Assembly (NCBI GenBank): GCA_963794655.1
Contig: CAWCEV010000006.1
Span: forward strand, 1,116,001-1,180,000
Length of the DNA: 64,000 nucleotides
Origin: Roseiarcus sp963794655
Lineage (GTDB): Bacteria > Pseudomonadota > Alphaproteobacteria > Rhizobiales > Beijerinckiaceae
Direction: 5' to 3'
The notes under the pieces are model-generated. The model saw only the letters and a list, made by a program, of their open reading frames with translations. It had not been told where the DNA came from and did not search any database. Position 1 is the first letter of the stretch, and every line of letters starts with the position of its first letter. Position numbers and translations under genes: made by a program. Below, piece after piece: positions 24,480-32,629 of the stretch.

Positions 24480-25165
24480 CCAAATCCTCGTCCGACCCAG
24501 CCGAACGCTGACCATGTCGATCCAAGGAATCTCGGTTGATTCCCTTGTATTCTCTCGGCGGGATTGAGGCTTTTCAAAAGGTTACGGCGAACGCGGCCCG
24601 TTTTTGTCTCTGTCCCCGCCAAGGGCGAAATGACGCTTTCGGCATATCGGGATGCGCGCCTGGCGGCTTGCTTCGGGCTCGCTCGTTCGAGGGCTCGTCA
24701 TTTGACGACTATATCATCCGGGCCGCCTTTTCAGAAGAAATTGTCCGTGAAAAATTTGCCAGCCAAAATCGGTCGTTCCTATAAGTTTGGCCTTTTCGGC
24801 AAGGCCGCAACCGCGCCAAAACGACGAACTGCAGGCTTGGCGGGCCATGGGCCGTCCGTCGCCGTCGGGTTCGCGCTGGAGCCGGGTCCCGCCGCGCCCG
24901 GCATATCGGACAAAGGGTCTTGGAATCGTCCTGGCGACGTTGCGACATTGATCGATGTCTTCATAGATCGTCTTGATGATATATCTCAATATATTTAAGT
25001 TATGACCGTGAGATAAATTTTTTACTATATCAAATAATCGTTTGCTATCCATAGTATTAACGAAATATTAACTATAAAATTCGAGCTTGACCACATCGAT
25101 TGTCACGCCCATCGCCAATCAAGCTTATGGCGGCGAGGGGCGAGACTGGTTCTCGAGGGTGCAAC
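24480..25165. other. Gene-free region with AT-rich end
   Basis: About 690 bp without a gene I can support. The left part has ordinary base composition and only short, uncharacteristic reading frames on both strands. From about 24975 to 25090 it becomes strikingly AT-rich (atatatctcaatatatttaag, tattaacgaaatattaac), unlike the rest of the window. This AT tract directly precedes the first sulfotransferase-like gene and probably holds its promoter. Confidence 0.5.
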
Positions 25166-26224
25166 ATGACCGTTGCTCGTCGCCAAGCGAAATCGCAACC
25201 GGCCCCCAGTGCGGAGCTTCAACTGGCTCCAGCCCCTCAGCCCCCTAGCAATCACCTCATCATCGCCGGAACCGGCCGGGCGGGCACAAGCTTTCTGGTC
25301 CGCTATTTGACTGAGCTTGGCCTCGACACGACGCTCGCCAGAAACGGGGACCGGTCGGATTGGGATATCGAGGCGAACGCCGGCCTCGAAAACCTTCTGG
25401 TTTCCGGCGAGAACCTGCCTTACGTCGTCAAGTCGCCCTGGATCAGCGAGTATATCGACCAGGTATTGAACGAGACGCGGTTCAAGGTCGACGCGTTCAT
25501 TGTGCCGGTGCGCGATCTGGTTGAAGCAGCCACAAGCCGGGTCGTCCTGGAACAGCGGTCGATTCACGAACACAATCCATGGATGGCGGACCGGCTCGAC
25601 AAAACGTGGGAAACCTACGGCCATACGCCGGGCGGGCTGGTCTATTCGCTCAACCCTCTCGATCAGGCGCGATTGCTCGCGGTTCAGTTTCATCGGCTGG
25701 TGCTGAAGGCATCGGAGGCCGGCGTTCCGATTGTTTTTCCGGTCTTCCCGAGAATCGCGACCGACTGGGAATATCTCCATAGGTGCCTGCGGCCGATCCT
25801 GCCGCGGGACATTACGGAAGACGAGGCCCGCGCCGCCCACGCCAGCGTCGCCAATGCGGCGAAGATTCGGGTCACCCGCGAGATCTTCAAGGACGCGCCC
25901 GCCAAGGTCGCTTATCGAAGCCAGCCGCGGCCCGAGCCCCATTATCCGAGCCCGATCGAGGTCGACAATATCGCGCTTCGGCGCGAAATCAGCCGGCTTC
26001 GACAGGACCAACTGTCGGCGCGGGAATTGTCCGCGCATGCGGCGGATCGACTGGAGGCGCAGATCTCGGAGCTGCGAGCCGCGAGGGCGGAGGCCGAGCG
26101 GGAAAGGGTAGCCCTCGACGCCGCCTTTCAACGAGTCCAGCTGAAGCTCGAGCGAAAATCGATCAGGTGCAAGATAAAGCGCGTCCTCCAGCTTCTGAAT
26201 GGCTCCCCGGCATTCGGGGTTTGA
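25166..26224 (+). CDS. P-loop sulfotransferase-like protein with coiled-coil tail (copy 1)
   Basis: A 352-residue protein; ATG 25166 is chosen for its gagggtgcaac ribosome-binding site. Residues 30-42 contain a P-loop LIIAGTGRAGTSF like the PAPS-binding 5'-loop of sulfotransferases (G-x-x-R-x-G-T-S), and IVPVRDLVEAATSRVV resembles the 3'-phosphate loop. Residues about 270-335 are heptad-like and charged (IALRREISRLRQDQLSARELSAH...), a likely coiled coil, followed by a basic end. It shares about two thirds identity in the domain with the gene at 27389. A true sulfotransfer activity is inferred only from the loop. Confidence 0.7.
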   Translation: MTVARRQAKSQPAPSAELQLAPAPQPPSNHLIIAGTGRAGTSFLVRYLTELGLDTTLARNGDRSDWDIEANAGLENLLVSGENLPYVVKSPWISEYIDQVLNETRFKVDAFIVPVRDLVEAATSRVVLEQRSIHEHNPWMADRLDKTWETYGHTPGGLVYSLNPLDQARLLAVQFHRLVLKASEAGVPIVFPVFPRIATDWEYLHRCLRPILPRDITEDEARAAHASVANAAKIRVTREIFKDAPAKVAYRSQPRPEPHYPSPIEVDNIALRREISRLRQDQLSARELSAHAADRLEAQISELRAARAEAERERVALDAAFQRVQLKLERKSIRCKIKRVLQLLNGSPAFGV

Positions 26225-26524
26225 AGCGCATCCGGCCGACGCGCCGACCGAACTCTGGATTCGGGCTTTCTGCAGGAACGACAGGGGCGGGCGGTTACCG
26301 TTCCGGCCGAAGGCGAGTCGCTCCGCTCGTCGAACTGCCACAAGCGCGGTTAGACCGGCAGTTGTCGGCTGACGGATGGCGGCGCGCCCTGCTGTCGGAC
26401 TCCCGACGAATGGCCTCGCGGGGACGGGCAAACGCGGTCATAGTGCTTGGGCGACGTGAGCGCGTCCCGGCTTCGCGAGAAGGCGAACGGGGATTCGGTT
26501 CGCGATCGTACAAGGGGGACCGTA

Positions 26525-26998
26525 ATGCTTCAGATCCATGTCATCCTCAGCCTGGTCGGCATCCTTTCGGGGCTCGTGGTCCTGTTCCGGCTGCTGCTCG
26601 GAGGAGACTCTGGCCCCTGGACGGCGCTTTTCCTCATCACCACGATCCTGACCAGCCTCAGCGGCTTCCCGCTGCCGCCATTCGGCTTCGATCCGCCGCG
26701 CGCAGTCGGCGTGCTGTCGCTCATCCTGCTACTGGCCGCGGTCATCGCCTATTACGCGTTCCATCTCGCCGGAATTTGGCGGCTGATCTACGTCGGCTGT
26801 GCGCTTGCCGCGCTTTGGCTCAATGTGTTCGTCCTGGTGGCGCAGGGGTTCCTCAAGGTTCCGTTCCTGCATGAACTGGCGCCCACCGGGTCCGAGCCGC
26901 CGTTCGCGGTCGCGCAGGGAATCGTGCTCCTGGTGTTCATCGTGCTTGGCGTGCTGGCTGCGATCCGGTTCCGGCCCGGGATCGAGGCGCGAGCTTAG
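26525..26998 (+). CDS. Small integral membrane protein
   Basis: A 157-residue protein from ATG 26525 (aagggggaccgta upstream as ribosome-binding site). About four hydrophobic segments: residues 5-24, 33-52, 62-84 and 88-108, then a final one at about 130-150 (AVAQGIVLLVFIVLGVLAAIRF). No family is recognised with confidence. It sits between the two sulfotransferase-like paralogs on the same strand but has its own 300-bp upstream space, so no operon is implied. Confidence 0.7.
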   Translation: MLQIHVILSLVGILSGLVVLFRLLLGGDSGPWTALFLITTILTSLSGFPLPPFGFDPPRAVGVLSLILLLAAVIAYYAFHLAGIWRLIYVGCALAALWLNVFVLVAQGFLKVPFLHELAPTGSEPPFAVAQGIVLLVFIVLGVLAAIRFRPGIEARA

Positions 26999-27388
26999 GC
27001 GATAGATGCTTTCGCGCGACGGGCGACCGGGCTTGAGAGCGCCGGACGGATGACGAGATTCTAATCGGAGCGAAGCCCGCAAGATCGAGCTGTCTTAAGC
27101 GGAGATCATCGCAGCATCGCCATGTATATCACACCCTAGTGATTTGTGATCGTGAACTTGAGCTGGTAGTCTAAGATCAAATACGGCTTTTAGCAGTCTT
27201 TCTATTACTCATTTCCGCCATAAATCCGGTTCACATCGATATGATTGAAATTAGCTGCCATTTGCCGCAATGTTTTACTATTTGTTAATTATAAGAACCG
27301 AGATTGTAGGGGAGCGATGACGGTGTGCTGATCGCTCGACAGAAGCGTGGGGGCGTACGGTTAATCCAATGCCTCCAGGAGCGTAAGC
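26999..27388. other. AT-rich intergenic leader of second sulfotransferase-like gene
   Basis: About 390 bp without a gene. From 27100 to 27300 the base composition is clearly AT-rich (tgttttactatttgttaattataag), mirroring the AT tract before copy 1. A ribosome-binding site (ccaggagcgtaagc) ends the region. Confidence 0.5.
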
Positions 27389-28417
27389 ATGGCCGCTGTT
27401 GGTGATCGCGTCAGCAGACAATGGCGGCAGAGCGCCGAACCGCCGACCAATTCGGCTCAGAATCCGGAAAGACATCTCGTCATCGCCGGGACCGGCCGCG
27501 CGGGAACAAGCTTTCTCGTCCGCTATCTCACTGAACTCGGACTCGATACGACCCTGACCAGAAAAGGCGACGCCGCGGGTTGGGATGTTGAGGCCAACGC
27601 GGGGCTCGAAGACCTGGTCATTGCGGGCAAGTCGCTCCCCTATGTGGTCAAGTCGGCCTGGATCGGCGAGTATATCGAACAGATCCTGAAACAAGAGCAG
27701 TTCACGATCGACGCCTTCATTGTTCCCGTGCGCGACCTGATCGAAGTCGCCACCAGCCGCGTCGTCCTCGAGCAAAGAGCAATCCACCAGCAGAACCCCT
27801 GGATGGCGGAAGAGTTCGACCGCACATGGGAGAACTACGGGCACACCCCGGGCGGCCTGGTCTATTCGCTCAACACCCTCGATCAGGCCCGATTGCTGGC
27901 GGTTCAGTTTCATCGGCTTGTGCTGAAGGTTTCGGAGGCCGGAATCCCGCTGCTGTTTCCCGTTTTCCCCAGAATCGCCACCGACTGGAAATATCTGCAC
28001 GGCTGTCTGCAGCCGGTCCTGCCGCCGGAAATTACCGAAGATCAAGCTCGCGACGCCCACGCCAGGGTCGCGGACAAAGCAAAGGTCCGCGTGAAGGGCG
28101 AGGTCTTCCACGAGGCTCCCAGCAACGTGATCTATAGGAGGGAGTTGGGCTCGGAACCGCGCTACCCGAATCCGCTCGAGACCGACAATGTCGCGCTCCG
28201 GCGCGAAATCGGCCGACTGCGACGAGAGCTTGAGGCTCGTGAACACGACGCGCGGACGTCGGAGCTCGAGTCGGCCAAGCGCGAAATGGAGCGCGTGCAA
28301 GCAGTTCGCGAAGCCACGATCCATCGCCTCCGCAGCCGGTTCGCGAGACGGTCGATCGCCGGCAGAATGAGACTGCTTTTGGGGATTCTCGGCGGCGCAA
28401 GGGCGGTCGCGGACTGA
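27389..28417 (+). CDS. P-loop sulfotransferase-like protein with coiled-coil tail (copy 2)
   Basis: A 342-residue paralog of the gene at 25166. The shared core includes HLVIAGTGRAGTSFLVRYL (P-loop at about residues 33-41), the WDVEANAGLEDL segment, YVVKSAWIGEYI, IVPVRDLIEVATSRVVLEQRA, and YGHTPGGLVYSLN...LLAVQFHRLVLK. The tail from about residue 260 is again a charged coiled coil (ALRREIGRLRRELEAREHDA) but differs in sequence, so the core is under stronger constraint than the tail. About 330 bp after it (28418-28749) hold no recognisable gene. Confidence 0.7.
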   Translation: MAAVGDRVSRQWRQSAEPPTNSAQNPERHLVIAGTGRAGTSFLVRYLTELGLDTTLTRKGDAAGWDVEANAGLEDLVIAGKSLPYVVKSAWIGEYIEQILKQEQFTIDAFIVPVRDLIEVATSRVVLEQRAIHQQNPWMAEEFDRTWENYGHTPGGLVYSLNTLDQARLLAVQFHRLVLKVSEAGIPLLFPVFPRIATDWKYLHGCLQPVLPPEITEDQARDAHARVADKAKVRVKGEVFHEAPSNVIYRRELGSEPRYPNPLETDNVALRREIGRLRRELEAREHDARTSELESAKREMERVQAVREATIHRLRSRFARRSIAGRMRLLLGILGGARAVAD

Positions 28418-28749
28418 AGCCTTTCCAGCTCGGCGGTGGAGCGATCGACGCCAAGACGCTCGCTCCCGACTACCGTTCGAGCGCTGGCTAGCGGGCCCGG
28501 CAAATTTGACTTCCGCCCGGAGCCAGCCTAGTAGCGCGGTCTTCGTCAGGTTTGGCCTCGTCGATCAGGCCGACTGTCCCTCAGGGCCAGCGGTCACCGT
28601 CCGGCAGCGCGTTGCGCCCCCGGGCGCGATCGGTGTTGGTTTTAGAGGATCGACGACGAACGGCAAGCGCCGGAGAGAGCGGATGACGGAGGCGGTCACT
28701 ATATTCCTCATCCATCGCCGCTCGTCCGGCGTCTGAGCAGGAGCAACCC

Positions 28750-30318
28750 ATGTTCGAGAGCCTGTCCGAAAAGCTCTCCGGCATATTGGATAAACTGACC
28801 GGCCGCGGCGCCCTCTCTGAGGAGGACGTCAACGTCGCGATGCGCGAAGTCAGGCGCGCGCTGCTCGAAGCCGACGTCGCCCTCGAGGTCGTGCGCTCGT
28901 TCGTCGACCGCACGCGCACGAAGGCGGTGGGCGCGGCGGTCGTGAAGTCGGTCAAGCCCGGCCAGATGGTGGTCAAGATCGTCCACAACTCGCTGGTCGA
29001 GACGCTTGGCGGCGAATCGCAGGCGATCGATCTCAATGCGCCGGCCCCGGTCGCGATCATGCTGGTCGGGCTTCAGGGGGCGGGCAAGACGACGACCGCG
29101 GCCAAGATCGCCAAGCGCCTGACCGAACGCGACAGGCGCAGGGTCTTGATGGCGTCGCTCGACGTGAAGCGGCCAGCGGCGCAGGAGCAGCTCGCCGTGC
29201 TCGGCGAGCAGGTCGGCGTCGCCACGCTGCCGATCGTTTTCGGCGAGGATCCGGTCGCGATCGCGAAACGCGCCGAGCAGGCCGCGCGTCTGCAAGGCTA
29301 CGACGTCGTGCTGCTCGACACTGCGGGGCGCACCCATATCGACGAGCCGCTGATGGCGGAGATGGCGGAGATTCGTGATGCCGCGCGCCCGCATGAAATC
29401 CTTCTCGTCGCCGATGCGCTGACCGGCCAGGACGCGGTCAACCTCGCCAAGAACTTCAACGAACGGGTCGGCCTCACCGGCATCGTGCTCACGCGTATGG
29501 ACGGGGACGGGCGCGGCGGCGCCGCGCTGTCGATGCGCTCGGTCACCGGCAAGCCGATCAAGCTCCTGGGCGTCGGCGAGAAGATGGACGCGATCGAGGA
29601 TTTCCATCCCGCGCGCCTCGCCGACCGCATCCTCGGCATGGGCGACATCGTCTCTCTCGTCGAGAAGGCGGCGCAGACCATCGACGCGGCGCAGGCGGCC
29701 AAGATGGCCGAGAAGATGCGCAAGGGCGTCTTCGACCTGAATGATCTCTCGGAGCAACTGGCGCAGATCGAGAAGATGGGGGGCATGGGCGGCATCATGG
29801 GGATGCTGCCCGGCGTCGCCAAGATCAAGGACCAGCTCGCCTCCGCCAATCTCGACGAGAAGTTCGTCAAGCGCCAGCGCGCGATCATCTCGTCGATGAC
29901 TCCGCTTGAGCGGCGCAATCCCGATCTCCTCAAGGCGTCGCGCAAGAAGCGCATTGCGTCCGGCGCCGGGGTCACGGTCGAATATGTCAATCGGCTTTTG
30001 AAGCAGCACCGCCAGATGGCCGACATGATGAAGATGATGGGCGGCGCTAACGCCAAGCGCGGCATGATGGGGAAGCTCGGGCAGATGATGGGCCTTGGCG
30101 GGGGCATGCCGATGCCATCGCCCGAGCAGATCGAAGCGATGCAGAAGCAGCTGGGCGGCGCCGGTCTCCCGGGCGCGCCTTCAGGCCCGCCGGGCATTCC
30201 AGCCGCCCCTCCGCCCGGCGCCTTTAATCTTCCACCACAATTTCCCGGGCTCGGCGGCGGGGGGAAGTTGCCGGGTCTCGGTGGCGGCTTCAATCCGTTC
30301 GGAGGCAAGAAGAAATGA
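28750..30318 (+). CDS. ffh: Signal recognition particle protein Ffh
   Basis: A 522-residue SRP GTPase that binds signal sequences and SRP RNA and delivers ribosomes to FtsY. The N domain (residues 1-90) is followed by the G domain with G1 GLQGAGKTTTAAK, G3 DTAGRTHIDEPLM and G4-like TRMDGDGRGGAAL. The methionine-rich M domain (from about 320) carries the SRP RNA-binding helix-turn-helix (RRNPDLLKASRKKRIASGAG) and a Met/Gly/Pro-rich end. It heads the ffh-rpsP-rimM run. Confidence 0.97.
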   Translation: MFESLSEKLSGILDKLTGRGALSEEDVNVAMREVRRALLEADVALEVVRSFVDRTRTKAVGAAVVKSVKPGQMVVKIVHNSLVETLGGESQAIDLNAPAPVAIMLVGLQGAGKTTTAAKIAKRLTERDRRRVLMASLDVKRPAAQEQLAVLGEQVGVATLPIVFGEDPVAIAKRAEQAARLQGYDVVLLDTAGRTHIDEPLMAEMAEIRDAARPHEILLVADALTGQDAVNLAKNFNERVGLTGIVLTRMDGDGRGGAALSMRSVTGKPIKLLGVGEKMDAIEDFHPARLADRILGMGDIVSLVEKAAQTIDAAQAAKMAEKMRKGVFDLNDLSEQLAQIEKMGGMGGIMGMLPGVAKIKDQLASANLDEKFVKRQRAIISSMTPLERRNPDLLKASRKKRIASGAGVTVEYVNRLLKQHRQMADMMKMMGGANAKRGMMGKLGQMMGLGGGMPMPSPEQIEAMQKQLGGAGLPGAPSGPPGIPAAPPPGAFNLPPQFPGLGGGGKLPGLGGGFNPFGGKKK

Positions 30319-30872
30319 TCCCGGTCCTCCAAACGGCGCGTTTGGTCTTGCGCGGCTGGCGCGAGAGCGATTTCGAAGCCTTCGCTGCCCTCCACGCCGA
30401 TCCCGAACAGGCGCGCTTCATTGGCGGCGTCCTCACACGCAACGACGCGTGGCGGCGTATGGCGAGCACCGCCGGACATTGGATATTGCGCGGGTATGGA
30501 ACCTGGGCGCTGGAAGACAGAGCGACCGGCGAATTTGTCGGCTGGTCTGGCCTCTGGGAGCCGGAAGGCTTGCCCGGCTGCGACCTCGGTTGGACGCTCG
30601 TTCCCACAGCGCGCGGCCGTGGGCTTGCCCAGGAGGCGGCCCTCAGAGGTCGGCGTTATGCCTACGAGACGGTGGGACTGAAGAGCCTCATCAGTCTCAT
30701 TCACCCTTTAAATGCGGCCTCGATCCGGGTCGCCGAAAAGCTCGGCGCGCACTTCGAACGGATCACGCCCTTCGGCGGCGCGGACTATGCGATGTATCGC
30801 CATCCGCCCGCGGAGACTTTTGACCCGACCTCAAACCAGCATCACCAAAAGGAACTCGAATCATGTCCCTGA
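30315..30872 (+). CDS. GNAT acetyltransferase (Acetyltransf_3 type) between ffh and rpsP
   Basis: A 185-residue RimJ/RimL-like GNAT enzyme: LQTARLVLRGWRESDFEAFAALHADPEQARFIGG at the start, LGWTLVPTARGRGLAQEAAL with the acetyl-CoA loop, and HPLNAASIRVAEKLGAHFE. It starts inside the ffh stop (ATGA) and ends 10 bp into rpsP, so it is translationally coupled to both. Acetylation of a ribosomal or SRP protein is tempting but unsupported; homologs also act on small amines. Confidence 0.88.
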   Translation: MIPVLQTARLVLRGWRESDFEAFAALHADPEQARFIGGVLTRNDAWRRMASTAGHWILRGYGTWALEDRATGEFVGWSGLWEPEGLPGCDLGWTLVPTARGRGLAQEAALRGRRYAYETVGLKSLISLIHPLNAASIRVAEKLGAHFERITPFGGADYAMYRHPPAETFDPTSNQHHQKELESCP

Positions 30873-31225
30873 AAATTCGCCTGTCGCGCGGCGGCGCCAA
30901 GAAGCGCGCGTTCTATCGCATTGTGGTCGCCGACGCGCGCATGCCGCGCGACGGCCGCTTCGTCGAGAAGATCGGCACGTTCGATCCCTTGAAAGCCAAA
31001 GACGATGCGGGCCGGCTGGTGCTCGACCAGGACAAGGCCAAGGCCTGGCTCGCCAAGGGCGCCCAGCCGACGGATCGTGTTCTGCGCCTGCTCGATGGAC
31101 TCGGGCTCGCCAAGCGCGAAGCCCGCAACAACCCTGAAAAGGCCAAGCCGAAGAAGAAGGCCCAGGAGCGCGCCGCAGCTGCGGCGGCCGCGGCCGCCAA
31201 GGCCGCCGAAGCGCCCGCCGCCTGA
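30863..31225 (+). CDS. rpsP: 30S ribosomal protein S16
   Basis: A 120-residue S16: MSLKIRLSRGGAKKRAFYRIVVADARMPRDGRFVEKIGTFDP is the standard N-terminal half. The C-terminus is an Ala/Lys-rich extension (KPKKKAQERAAAAAAAAAKAAEAPAA) usual in alphaproteobacteria. It binds 16S rRNA early in 30S assembly. rimM follows after 11 bp. Confidence 0.97.
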   Translation: MSLKIRLSRGGAKKRAFYRIVVADARMPRDGRFVEKIGTFDPLKAKDDAGRLVLDQDKAKAWLAKGAQPTDRVLRLLDGLGLAKREARNNPEKAKPKKKAQERAAAAAAAAAKAAEAPAA

Positions 31226-31236
31226 GCTTGACGCGG

Positions 31237-31758
31237 ATGAGCCGGCTGGCGGCAGCGCCCGACCGTCTCATCCTGATGGGCGTGTTCGGCGCGCCGCAGG
31301 GCGTGCGCGGCGAGGTGCGGGTCAAGTCGCTCACCGACGACCCGAACGCGATCGGCGCCTACGGGCCGTTGACCGACGGAAAAAGGGCGCGCGTCTTCGC
31401 GTTCGAGTCGGTGCGCCTCCTCAAGGACGACATGCTGGTCGCGCGCGTCAAGGGCGTTGCCAGTCGCGAAGCCGCCGCGGCGCTGACGGGAGTCGAGATC
31501 TTCGTCCGGCGCGACCAACTGCCGCCGCCGAGCGACGACGAATTCTACTGGGACGATCTCATCGGCCTCATGGCGGTGGACGTTTCGGGCGCCGCGCTCG
31601 GGCGTGTCGTCGGTCTCATGAACTACGGCGCGGGCGACATAGTCGAGATTGCGTCCGAGGGCGCAGAGCCGCTCCTCCTGCCGTTTACGCGAACGGTCGT
31701 CACGGCGGTCGATTTCAAGGCGGGCGTCATCATCGTCTCTGTGCCGCAAGAGGGATGA
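31237..31758 (+). CDS. rimM: Ribosome maturation factor RimM
   Basis: A 173-residue RimM from ATG 31237 (a TTG at 31228 is also in frame). The N-terminal beta-barrel (LILMGVFGAPQGVRGEVRVKSLTDDP) and the PRC-barrel (DEFYWDDLIGLMAVDVSGAALGRVVGLMNYGAGDIVEI ... LLPFTRTVV) are both present. It binds S19 during 30S head assembly. trmD, which normally follows directly, is displaced by 3.5 kb. Confidence 0.95.
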   Translation: MSRLAAAPDRLILMGVFGAPQGVRGEVRVKSLTDDPNAIGAYGPLTDGKRARVFAFESVRLLKDDMLVARVKGVASREAAAALTGVEIFVRRDQLPPPSDDEFYWDDLIGLMAVDVSGAALGRVVGLMNYGAGDIVEIASEGAEPLLLPFTRTVVTAVDFKAGVIIVSVPQEG

Positions 31759-31772
31759 CGCAAGGCTTGCGC

Positions 31773-32627
31773 TCAGTCCTCGAGGTCAGGCGCAAGCGGG
31801 GCGTGGTTCAAAAGCGCCACGAGCGCGACCCCGCCGACCGTGTTCCCCAGGATCGTGGGCGCAAAAAATCCGACAAGATACTCCATGAACGAGGCCCTGC
31901 CCACGAACATTGCGTAGGCAGCTTCGACCGATCCGGCTATGACATGGGAGAAGCGGCCGACCGCGACGACATAGGTGAGCAGCATGATCACCCAGAGGCG
32001 GGCCGAGCGGGCGCTAGGCAAAAGCCAGATCATGAGCGCAATCAGCCAGCCCGCGAGCACCGCCCCGATCGCCTTCGGCCAGAAAGCGCCCTCGACCGAG
32101 TGATGAGCGACCTCTCCGAGCGCATCGCGCAACGGATCGGGAAAAAGGCCATGGATCGCCAGAAGACGGGCGAACAGGAATGTGCCGAGGATGTTCGCGC
32201 TGAGCACGACCGCCCAAAAGCGCGCCAGGGACATCCAGCCCGACAAGTCGCGCCGGACGAGCAGAGGCAACACGGCGGTGAGGGTCGATTCGGTAAAGAG
32301 CTGCTGTCGCCCGAGCACGACGATGATGAAGCCCAAAGAATAGCCAAAGCTGTCGAGAAGCCGCCGCCATGGCTCGTCCGGAAGACCGCTTTGGATCAGC
32401 GCGAGCGTCAGGAATGAAAAGCCCATTGAGAGGCCAGCCGCGAGGCCCGACCAGAACAGCGCGCCAGTCCTCCGCTCAAGCTCGTCCTTGCCCTCTTTGC
32501 GAAGGATCTCGTGGATGACCACCGCGGGCGGAGCCGCGTGCTGGGCCGCCTGCTCTTTCTCCGACGGGTCGAGGTTCTTCAACTCATGGTAAGGTCCGGC
32601 GGACGAATTCTTTTCGTCGTCCGCCAT
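31773..32627 (-). CDS. Formate/nitrite transporter family protein (YfdC-like)
   Basis: A 284-residue FNT-family channel. The soluble N-terminus (MADDEKNSSAGPYHELKNLDPSEKEQAAQHA) is typical of the YfdC subgroup. Six helices follow with GALFWSGLAAGLSMGFSFLTLALI, LGFIIVVLGRQQLFTESTLTAVLPLL, ILGTFLFA, VVAVGRFSHVIAGSVEAAYAMFVG and PTILGNTVGGVALVALLNHA, which hold the FNT selectivity-region motifs. The ATG at 32627 is 2 bp after the stop of the cytochrome gene, so they form an operon. The substrate of the YfdC group is not established. Confidence 0.88.
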   Translation of the reverse strand: MADDEKNSSAGPYHELKNLDPSEKEQAAQHAAPPAVVIHEILRKEGKDELERRTGALFWSGLAAGLSMGFSFLTLALIQSGLPDEPWRRLLDSFGYSLGFIIVVLGRQQLFTESTLTAVLPLLVRRDLSGWMSLARFWAVVLSANILGTFLFARLLAIHGLFPDPLRDALGEVAHHSVEGAFWPKAIGAVLAGWLIALMIWLLPSARSARLWVIMLLTYVVAVGRFSHVIAGSVEAAYAMFVGRASFMEYLVGFFAPTILGNTVGGVALVALLNHAPLAPDLED

Positions 32628-32629
32628 GT

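Noticed and set aside
24714..25052. A 112-codon minus-strand frame reaching into the AT-rich tract
   Set aside because: It begins in the AT tract and then becomes a random-looking Arg/Gly-rich shadow; no domain.
28708..30009. A minus-strand open frame of 433 codons
   Set aside because: Antisense to ffh with typical shadow composition.
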